DNA from: Micromonospora echinaurantiaca
Lineage (GTDB): Bacteria; Actinomycetota; Actinomycetes; Mycobacteriales; Micromonosporaceae
DNA length: 64,000 nt
NCBI RefSeq assembly: GCF_900090235.1
Contig: NZ_LT607750.1
Location: 1,004,501-1,068,500 of the forward strand
Direction: 5' to 3'
In this document: positions 57,981 to 64,000 of the stretch, in pieces
Layout: every line of letters starts with the position of its first letter
Position numbering within the stretch: the first letter of the stretch is position 1
The notes under the pieces: model-generated
Told to the model about the DNA's origin: nothing
The model's input: the letters and a program-made list of their open reading frames with translations, nothing else
Databases searched by the model: none
Made by a program: the position numbers and the translations under genes

Positions 57981-59675
57981 TTACTCCCCTTCTGCTGCCG
58001 CGGTGCTACCGCGCACGTTATCGCGCCGGGGCGAGGAACCGACCACCACAGCCACGGTCGTGCCGCTCGGCTGCCGCGGCCTGATCTCCAACCGGCCCCG
58101 GATACGTTCCGCCCTCTCGGCCATGATCGCAAGACCGTAGTGCCCGTCGGTGCGCTGGTCACCCATGCCCTGACCGTCATCCGACACTTCTATCTGCGCG
58201 TACGGGGGGTCCACCTCGCAGGTGACCCAGAGATTCGACGCCCCGGCGTGCTTGCGCGCGTTGGTCACCGCCTCCTGGGCGATGCGCAGCAACTCGGCCT
58301 CGGTGGCGGCCGGCAGCCGCGCGGTGGACTCGTCCAGCGACAGGTGCACCCGCAGCCCGGCGGAGGCGCCGACGGTGCGGGCGTACTCGGCGATCGCGGC
58401 GGCCAGGCCGCCGTGCCGGTCCACCTCGCTGCGCAGCTCGAACAGGCTCAGCCGCAGCTCCGTGATCACCCGGGTGACCTCGCCGCGCAGGGTGCGCAGC
58501 GCCTCGGCGGTCTCCTCGGCGTCGTCGAAGACGGTGGCCAGCGCGTTGTCGATGCCGTAGCCGACCATCACCAGTTCCTGGGCGACCCCGTCGTGGATCT
58601 CCCGGGCCAGCCGCTGCCGCTCCTCGTTGGTGGCCAGCGAGCGCACCTCGTCGAAGAGCAGCGCCGCCTCCAGCCGCAGCGCGGCCGGGCCGGTCAGCCC
58701 GGTCACCCGGGACACCACCGGGGGCGGGTACGCGTGCGCCGCGTCCGCCTCCAGCACCACCAGCCCCACCGTGCGCACCCCGGCGACCAGCGGCACGATC
58801 AGCGCGGACACCTCGCCGCCGCGGTGTGACCGGGCCTGCGAGCGGGCAGCGGTCTGCGGCTGCTGGCTGGCCCACGCGTCGGCGATCGCCGAGTCGGCGT
58901 CGAGCGTGGTCTCCCAGTCCACCCGGTCCACGCCCACCTGGGCGAGCACCACCAGCCGGCCGCCGCCGCTGGCGGAGAGCACCGCCGCCCGGTCGGCCGG
59001 GGCCACCGAACGCAGCTCCTCCAGCAGGTGCTCGGAGATGCCGCCCGGGTCGAGGGTGGCCCCGGGCAGCTGCCGGGCCACCGTGCGCAGCTGGGTCAGC
59101 AGCCGGGTGGCCTCCGCGTACGGCTGCGGCTTGCCCTCGTTGCGGGCCTGCATTACCCGGTGCAGCGTCCGGGCGGCGTACAGGCCGAGCGCGGCGAGGA
59201 TCAGCCACTGCGCGCAGACCGCCAGGTAGCCGAGCTGGGTGAGCTGCGGTCGGCCGTCGACCTCGGTGAGCGCCCCGGCCACCAGCAGGGTGGCCCCGGC
59301 GACCGCGAGCAGCGCCGCGCCCTCGCGGAACCGGCGGCGCAGCGCGGTGACGGTCACCGGGACCGCCAGGTACGGCAGCACCGCGGAGGCGCCCAGCCCG
59401 CCGATCTCCCCGCCGATGGTGGCCACCGCGCCGACCTGGCTCGCCGCCAGCCCGAGCACCACCACCTCGGCCACCCGGCTGAGCGGGCCGACCAGCCGAT
59501 GCTCGGGGGCCAGCAGGGCGGGCAGCCCGGCGACGGCCAGCAGCGCGATCCACCAGAGCTGGCGGTCGTCGTGCGTGGCGAGCAGCGTCAGGACGGCGAC
59601 CAGCGCCAGCACCACCACGCGCGCGGCCGCGGCGAGGGGATGCGGGTGGGGTCGGGCGCGTGTGGAGGCGGACAC
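57981..59675 (-). CDS. NarL-type sensor histidine kinase
   Basis: The 564-residue protein has an N-terminal membrane domain with about six segments (residues 15-185), a GAF-like region (about 210-340, APADRAAVLSASGGGRLVVLA), a HisKA_3 domain with the phospho-His in LAREIHDGVAQELV (about 357) and a HATPase_c domain (EAVTNARKHAGASNLW, SDDGQGM, GHYGLAIMAERAERI). GTG 59675 lies 14 bp after the acyl-CoA synthetase stop. The three genes (synthetase, kinase, regulator) are closely spaced and probably form one operon. The signal is unknown, though a membrane- or lipid-linked cue is plausible. Confidence 0.93.
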   Translation of the reverse strand: MSASTRARPHPHPLAAAARVVVLALVAVLTLLATHDDRQLWWIALLAVAGLPALLAPEHRLVGPLSRVAEVVVLGLAASQVGAVATIGGEIGGLGASAVLPYLAVPVTVTALRRRFREGAALLAVAGATLLVAGALTEVDGRPQLTQLGYLAVCAQWLILAALGLYAARTLHRVMQARNEGKPQPYAEATRLLTQLRTVARQLPGATLDPGGISEHLLEELRSVAPADRAAVLSASGGGRLVVLAQVGVDRVDWETTLDADSAIADAWASQQPQTAARSQARSHRGGEVSALIVPLVAGVRTVGLVVLEADAAHAYPPPVVSRVTGLTGPAALRLEAALLFDEVRSLATNEERQRLAREIHDGVAQELVMVGYGIDNALATVFDDAEETAEALRTLRGEVTRVITELRLSLFELRSEVDRHGGLAAAIAEYARTVGASAGLRVHLSLDESTARLPAATEAELLRIAQEAVTNARKHAGASNLWVTCEVDPPYAQIEVSDDGQGMGDQRTDGHYGLAIMAERAERIRGRLEIRPRQPSGTTVAVVVGSSPRRDNVRGSTAAAEGE

Positions 59676-59689
59676 GTGACGGATAGTAG

Positions 59690-61492
59690 TCAGCCTTGGT
59701 AGATCTCGGCGATCTCCGCCGCGTACGTCTTGTGCACGACCTGCCGCTTGACCTTCAGCGACGGGGTGAGTTCCCCGGTCGCCTCGGTGAAGTCGCGCGG
59801 CAGGATCCGGAACACCTTGATCGCCTCGGCCTTGGAGACGGCCCGGTTGGCCAGGTCGATCGCCTGCTGGATCTCGGCCCGCAGCCCCTCGTGCGCGCGT
59901 ACCTGCTCGGCCGTGGTGCCCTGGGGTAGGCCGGCGCCGGCCAGCCAGGCCGGCAGCGCCTCCTCGTCGATGGTGACCAGCGCCGCGATGAACGGCTGCC
60001 GGTCGCCGACGACCACGCACTGGCTGATCAGCGGGTGCGCGCGGACCTGGTCCTCCAGCACCGCCGGGGCGACGTTCTTGCCGCCGGCGGTCACGATGAT
60101 CTCCTTCTTCCGGCCGGTGATGGTCAGGAAGCCGTCGCTGTCGAGTTGGCCGAGGTCACCGGTGCGGAACCAGCCGTCCGAGGTGATCGCCTCGGCCGTG
60201 GCCGCCTCGTTGCGCCAGTAGCCCTGGAAGATCAGGTCGCCGGCGATCAGGATCTCGCCGTCGTCGTCGGTCCGGATGGTCACCCCGGGCAGCGGCCGGC
60301 CGACCGTGCCGATCCGGGTGCCGCTGGGCAGGTTCGCCGCGGCCGCCGGCGAGGTCTCGGTCAGGCCGTAGCCCTCCAGCACGGTGACCCCGATGCCCCG
60401 GAAGAAGTGGCCGAGCCGGGCACCGAGCGGGGCGCCGCCGGAGATGGCGTCCCGGCAGCGGCCGCCGAGGGCGGCCCGCAGCTTGCCGTAGACCAGCTTG
60501 TCGAAGAGGACGTGCTGGGCGCGCAGCGCCAGGCCAGGCCCGCGCGAGGTCTCCAGCGCCTCGCTGTACGCGATGGCGACCGCCTCGGCGCGGGCGAAGA
60601 TCTTGCCCTTGCCGTCCGCCTCGGCCTTCTGCTTGGCCGCGTTGTAGACCTTCTCGAAGACCCGGGGCACCGACAGCACGAAGGTGGGCCGGAAGTCCTG
60701 CAGGTCGGCGACCAGGTTCTTGGTGTCCGAGCAGTGCCGCATGGTGGCCCGGGCGTGCACCACGCCGATCTGGATCAGCCGGGCGAAGGCGTGCGCCAGC
60801 GGCAGGAACAGCAGGGTGGAGGCGCCGGGGTTGAACAGGTTCGGCAGCACCGGCACCGCGTTGGCGATGTCGGCGTACATGTTCCGGTGGGTGAGCACGC
60901 AGCCCTTGGGCCGGCCGGTGGTGCCGCTGGTGTAGATGATCGTGGCGACGTCCCCGGAGCGCAGCGCCGCCCGGCGACGGTCGATCTCGGCCGGGTCGAC
61001 CGACGCGCCGGCCGCGACCAGGTCGTCCACCCCGCCCAGGTCGATCTGCCAGACCTGGCCCAGCTCGGGCAGCCGGTCCCGGACGCCGGCGAGCAGGGTG
61101 GCGTGCGCGTTGGTCTCGACCACGCAGGCGACCGCCCCGGAGTCGGCCAGGATCCAGGCGGCCTGCTCGGCGCTGGAGGTCTCGTAGATCGGCACGGTGA
61201 CCCCGCCGGCCGCCCAGATGGCGTAGTCGACGAGGGTCCACTCGTAGCGGGTGCGGCTCATCAGGCCGACCCGGTCGCCGGGCCGCACGCCCGCCGCCAC
61301 CAGGCCGCGGGCCACCGCGACCACGTCGTCGCGGAACTGCCGGCAGGTGACGTCCACCCAGCCGCCGCCGGCCCGCTCGGGCCGGACGAACTGGACCGCG
61401 TCCGGGGCCACCTCGGCGTTGTCCCAGACCGGGTCGGTGAGGTTGGCCGCGTCGCCGACGGTGACGATCGGCGGGACGGAGAACTCGCGCAC
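59690..61492 (-). CDS. fadD15: Long-chain acyl-CoA synthetase (FadD15-like)
   Basis: The 600-residue enzyme activates long-chain fatty acids with ATP and CoA. It has the AMP-binding motif IIYTSGTTGRPKGCVLTHRN, GYGLTETSPA, TGDLG, and the C-terminal Lys in TPSLKVKR. Length and the REFSVPPIVTVG start match FadD15-type enzymes. I chose GTG 61492 because AGGGAG lies five bases upstream; GTG 61498 is also possible. The kinase and regulator genes follow. It is divergent from the SRPBCC gene, an arrangement I also recall near pimB in mycobacteria. Confidence 0.94.
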   Translation of the reverse strand: MREFSVPPIVTVGDAANLTDPVWDNAEVAPDAVQFVRPERAGGGWVDVTCRQFRDDVVAVARGLVAAGVRPGDRVGLMSRTRYEWTLVDYAIWAAGGVTVPIYETSSAEQAAWILADSGAVACVVETNAHATLLAGVRDRLPELGQVWQIDLGGVDDLVAAGASVDPAEIDRRRAALRSGDVATIIYTSGTTGRPKGCVLTHRNMYADIANAVPVLPNLFNPGASTLLFLPLAHAFARLIQIGVVHARATMRHCSDTKNLVADLQDFRPTFVLSVPRVFEKVYNAAKQKAEADGKGKIFARAEAVAIAYSEALETSRGPGLALRAQHVLFDKLVYGKLRAALGGRCRDAISGGAPLGARLGHFFRGIGVTVLEGYGLTETSPAAAANLPSGTRIGTVGRPLPGVTIRTDDDGEILIAGDLIFQGYWRNEAATAEAITSDGWFRTGDLGQLDSDGFLTITGRKKEIIVTAGGKNVAPAVLEDQVRAHPLISQCVVVGDRQPFIAALVTIDEEALPAWLAGAGLPQGTTAEQVRAHEGLRAEIQQAIDLANRAVSKAEAIKVFRILPRDFTEATGELTPSLKVKRQVVHKTYAAEIAEIYQG

Positions 61493-61609
61493 CTGCACTC
61501 CCTAGCGCTCACACTGACCGGGGCCGGCCGCCAGCTGCTGGTCGGCTTCCGTCGAAACCTACCCGCCCGGGCAGGTGGGTGGCGTAGGCAGGTTGCCCCC
61601 GGCGCCGGG

Positions 61610-61615
61610 TAGCCT
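61610..61615 (+). promoter_or_regulatory. Predicted leaderless -10 element of the SRPBCC gene
   Basis: TAGCCT fits TANNNT and is followed by exactly six C bases and then ATG 61622. No ribosome site precedes the start. The same geometry recurs at several genes in the window. Confidence 0.45.
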
Positions 61616-61621
61616 CCCCCC

Positions 61622-62077
61622 ATGGCGGACACCTCCACCCAGTCGATCATCATCGGCGCGCCACCGGACCGGGTGGCGGCGGTCATCTGCGACTTCCCTA
61701 CCTACCCGGAGTGGACCGAGGCGGTACGCCGGGTGGAGGTGATCGAGGAGTACGAGGACGGCTACGCCAGCCAGGTGCGGTTCACCATCGACGCCGGCGT
61801 GCTGGCCGACGAGTACGTGCTGGCCTACGAGTACGCCGAGGACCTCACCCGGATCGAGTGGCACCTGGTGGCGCCCTCGAAGATGCAGAAGTCCCAGCGC
61901 GGCTCGTACGACCTGGTCGCCAACCCCGATGGCGGCACCACGGTGACCTACACCCTGGAGGTGGAGCTCTCCGTCGGGATGCTCGGGATGTTCCGCCGCA
62001 AGGCCGAGAAAATGATCATGGATACCGCGTTGAAGCAGCTGAAGCGCCGGGTAGAAGCACCCGGTGCGGCGCAGTGA
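61622..62077 (+). CDS. SRPBCC-fold (polyketide cyclase/START-like) protein
   Basis: This 151-residue single-domain protein has the hydrophobic-ligand-binding START/cyclase fold pattern: SIIIGAPPDRVAAVICDFPTYPEW at the start, the GSYDLVANPDGGTTVTYTLE strands, and a long C-terminal helix. It matches the actinobacterial cyclase/dehydrase family that includes Rv2185c. It may bind or chaperone a lipid. It is divergent from the acyl-CoA synthetase gene, consistent with a lipid role, but the ligand is unknown. Confidence 0.9.
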   Translation: MADTSTQSIIIGAPPDRVAAVICDFPTYPEWTEAVRRVEVIEEYEDGYASQVRFTIDAGVLADEYVLAYEYAEDLTRIEWHLVAPSKMQKSQRGSYDLVANPDGGTTVTYTLEVELSVGMLGMFRRKAEKMIMDTALKQLKRRVEAPGAAQ

Positions 62078-62117
62078 CGCGTGCGGCGAACCGGCCGCCC
62101 CGGTAGAGGAGCCCAGC

Positions 62118-62795
62118 GTGGGTGCAACGGATCCGGGCACGGCCCGGCAAGAGGCGGAGCGACTGGTCGCCACGCTGCTGGCCGCCGGGCGGCTGGCCGC
62201 GTCGGGCTCGGCGGCCGGCGGCCTCGGTCCGCTCGGTGGGATCGTGTCGAGTGTCCTCGGTCACAGCGGCGGGTCGGGCGCGTCCGGCACCCGGAGCGGG
62301 GGCGGTTTCGCCACCGGTACGGCCGAATGCTGCGTCTGCCCGATCTGTCGCGCGATGACCGCGCTGCGCGACCCGAGTCCGGAATTCGCCGAGCGGCTCG
62401 CCACCGGCGCCGGTGACCTGGCCGCCGGGGTGGCCAGCCTGCTGCGTGCGTTCGCTCCGGCCGAGCCGCCACCGGCGACCGCGCCGCCGGCCGGGGCGAC
62501 CGCCACCGGCGCCGACCAGCCCGCCGCGGCCGCCCGACCGGGCGCCGACGACGACCGTGTCTGGCGCGAGGCCACCCGGAGCGGGCATGATTCCGAACCG
62601 GCGCCGGAGCCCGACGTCTGGTCCGCCGCGACCCGGGCGGAGGACGTGACCGCTCCGGCCGCCGCCGCGCCGCCCGTCGACGTCGCCGGGGCGGCCGCGC
62701 CGGGCACCGCCCGGGCGGCGGCCGACCGTCGGGTGGTACCCGCCTCGCGGGTGCCCGACGACGCGGCCGCGGACGCTCCGGGCGACGGGGCCTGA
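62118..62795 (+). CDS. Conserved-type protein with CxxC motif and disordered tail
   Basis: The 225-residue protein has an N-terminal helical part (about 1-100). It contains CCVCPICRAM (about 75-84), a Cys-x-x-Cys cluster able to bind metal. A Pro/Ala/Thr-rich tail with recurring VW-x-EAT/VWSAAT-like segments follows. GTG 62118 has AGAGGA seven bases upstream, in contrast to the longer in-frame start at 62064. It lies between the SRPBCC and glucokinase genes on the same strand. I recall similar proteins at this place in other actinobacteria but know no function. Confidence 0.78.
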   Translation: MGATDPGTARQEAERLVATLLAAGRLAASGSAAGGLGPLGGIVSSVLGHSGGSGASGTRSGGGFATGTAECCVCPICRAMTALRDPSPEFAERLATGAGDLAAGVASLLRAFAPAEPPPATAPPAGATATGADQPAAAARPGADDDRVWREATRSGHDSEPAPEPDVWSAATRAEDVTAPAAAAPPVDVAGAAAPGTARAAADRRVVPASRVPDDAAADAPGDGA

Positions 62796-62860
62796 CCAGA
62801 CATCTCGGCACCCACCGGCCGCGGCCGGTGCGGGCGGCACAGCAGAGGGGAGTGGCAGCG

Positions 62861-63808
62861 GTGACGCTGACCATCGGAGTCGACGTCGGCGGCACGAAGG
62901 TGGCCGCCGGCGTCGTGGACGACACCGGCACGGTGCTCGTGCAGGCCCGACGGGACACTCCCGCCGACGACGTCGGCAAGACCCGGGACGTCATCATCGA
63001 GCTGGTCGCTGAGCTGTCCACCAGCCAGTCGATCACGGCGGTCGGCATCGGCGCGGCCGGCTGGATCGACGCCAGCCGCTCCACCGTGCTCTTCGCACCC
63101 AACCTGGCCTGGCGGGACGAGCCGCTGCGCGAGTACGTCAGCACCGCGACCGGCCTGCCGGTGATCGTGGAGAACGACGCCAACGTGGCCGCCTGGGCGG
63201 AGTTCCGGCACGGCGCGGCCCGCGACGCCGACGACTCGATGGTCATGTTCACCATCGGCACCGGGGTGGGCGGCGGCATCGTGCTCGGCGGGGAACTGCT
63301 GCGCGGCGCCAACGGCATCGCCGCCGAGTTGGGCCACATGCTCACCGTGCCGGACGGGCACCAGTGCGGCTGCGGCCGGCTCGGCTGCATCGAGCAGTAC
63401 GCCAGCGGCAGCGCCCTGGTGCGCTTCGCCCGCGCCGCGGCCCGCCAGGAGCCGCACCGCGCCACCGCGCTGCTGGAACTGGCCGGCGGCGAGTCCGAGG
63501 CGATCACCGGACCGATGGTCACCGCCGCCGCCCAGGGCGGCGACGCCGTCTCCATCGAGGCATTCGCCCAGGTCGGGCGGTGGCTGGGCACCAGCCTCGC
63601 GGACATGGCGCAGATCCTCGACCCGCAGGTGCTGGTGGTCGGCGGCGGCGTGGTCGAGGCCGGTGACCTGCTGCTCGGCCCGACCCGGCGGTCCTTCACC
63701 GAGGCGCTGGCCCAGCGCAGCCGGCTGCCGGTGGCCGACATCCGCCCCGCCGAGCTGGGCAACAGCGCCGGCGTGATCGGCGCGGCCGACCTGGCCCGCC
63801 GGCTCTGA
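62861..63808 (+). CDS. ROK-family glucokinase
   Basis: The 315-residue enzyme phosphorylates glucose or a related sugar with ATP or polyphosphate. It has the ROK ATP-binding start GVDVGGTKVAAGVVD, catalytic Asp in VENDANVAAWAE, GTGVGGGIVLGGELLRG, the ExGH motif in AAELGHM, and the zinc-binding motif CGCGRLGCIEQYASG. GTG 62861 has AGAGGGGAG upstream; a GTG at 62852 is an alternative. It follows the Cys-motif gene. Substrate specificity is inferred from family. Confidence 0.92.
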   Translation: MTLTIGVDVGGTKVAAGVVDDTGTVLVQARRDTPADDVGKTRDVIIELVAELSTSQSITAVGIGAAGWIDASRSTVLFAPNLAWRDEPLREYVSTATGLPVIVENDANVAAWAEFRHGAARDADDSMVMFTIGTGVGGGIVLGGELLRGANGIAAELGHMLTVPDGHQCGCGRLGCIEQYASGSALVRFARAAARQEPHRATALLELAGGESEAITGPMVTAAAQGGDAVSIEAFAQVGRWLGTSLADMAQILDPQVLVVGGGVVEAGDLLLGPTRRSFTEALAQRSRLPVADIRPAELGNSAGVIGAADLARRL

Positions 63809-63818
63809 GGCGGCGCCG

Positions 63819-64000
63819 GTGACGCAGACCCCGGGCGTGCCGCTGCGCGTCGTGTCGTACAACATCCACAGCCAGCGTGACGACACCGCCGCGCTGGCGG
63901 CGGTGGTCCGCGCCGCCGCCCCGGACGTGGTGGTAATGCAGGAGGGGCCGCGACGGTTCCGGTGGCGGCAGAAGTCCGCCGCGCTCGCCGAGTCGTTCGG
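63819..64000 (+). CDS. Endonuclease/exonuclease/phosphatase-family protein, cut by window edge
   Basis: Only the first 60 residues are present. They show the family's first two signature strands: LRVVSYNIHSQRDD and DVVVMQE, where the Asn and Glu normally bind the catalytic metal. The fold includes nucleases, phosphodiesterases and lipid phosphatases, so the substrate is unknown. GTG 63819 lies 10 bp after the glucokinase stop, suggesting co-transcription. The frame continues past 64000. Confidence 0.8.
   Translation, partial: MTQTPGVPLRVVSYNIHSQRDDTAALAAVVRAAAPDVVVMQEGPRRFRWRQKSAALAESF

Overview
The window is a very GC-rich actinobacterial chromosome segment. GTG starts are common, TTG is used at murA, and four-base ATGA/GTGA stop-start overlaps are frequent. 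Gene content (mycobacterial-type cytochrome bcc-aa3 genes, PimB-like mannosyltransferase, adenosine kinase AdoK, DUF3043, DUF4142, AsnC-type ligand-binding protein) fits Micromonosporaceae, most likely Micromonospora or a close relative. That placement is inference. I saw no rRNA, tRNA, CRISPR array, transposase, phage gene or origin. No gene-free stretch exceeds 300 bases.

Layout: 0-4 kb holds late cobalamin synthesis (cobS and a cobU-cobT fusion) and a DUF2314-like gene cut by the left edge. 4-9.7 kb holds a transmembrane Ser/Thr kinase, a small protein coupled to a site-2-type protease, an aldo/keto reductase, and a TetR regulator divergent from a cupin. 9.7-15.3 kb is one giant, mostly disordered protein of 1869 residues ending in helical and WG repeats, with an exact 108-bp tandem array. 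15.5-20 kb carries a three-gene ABC exporter and an XRE-cupin regulator divergent from the amino-acid exporter azlCD. 20-28 kb is core metabolism: DUF3043, murA, nadA, glycerate kinase, erpA, adoK, a TusA-like protein and a cysteine desulfurase. 28-37 kb is the respiratory block: ctaC-ctaF, then trpD, a degenerate receiver and a CtaG-like gene on the other strand, then ctaE-qcrC-qcrA-qcrB. 37-46 kb has a DUF4142 protein behind a SigB-like promoter, an AsnC-type ligand-binding protein, a sugar nucleotidyltransferase coupled through a repeat-bearing small ORF to a Nudix hydrolase, a RelA/SpoT homologue, a DEDDh/GIY-YIG nuclease, a NYN-domain protein and a Cys-rich small protein. 46-51.7 kb is an accessory cassette: ribbon-helix-helix protein, DUF4097, DrrAB-like ABC pair, 38-codon ORF, MMPL exporter. 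51.9-64 kb has an M48 protease and PimB-like enzyme, a GGDEF-EAL protein with a methyltransferase, an acyl-CoA synthetase-histidine kinase-response regulator operon, a SRPBCC protein, a Cys-motif protein, ROK glucokinase, and a phosphodiesterase cut by the right edge.

From memory, much of the backbone follows the gene neighbourhood of Mycobacterium tuberculosis Rv2185c-Rv2208 (fadD15, pimB, exonuclease, trpD, ctaE, qcrCAB, ctaF, ctaC, adoK, erpA homologue, glycerate kinase, DUF3043 homologue, cobT, cobS), with blocks inserted. The most distinctive items are the RHH-DUF4097-ABC-MMPL cassette with an operator-like array over a predicted leaderless promoter, the CobU-CobT fusion whose CobT half has lost hallmark motifs, the giant WG-repeat protein, the RelA/SpoT protein with an intact hydrolase but altered synthetase motifs, and the repeat-bearing small ORF overlapped by both neighbours. 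All functions are inferred from sequence; nothing was searched or computed.
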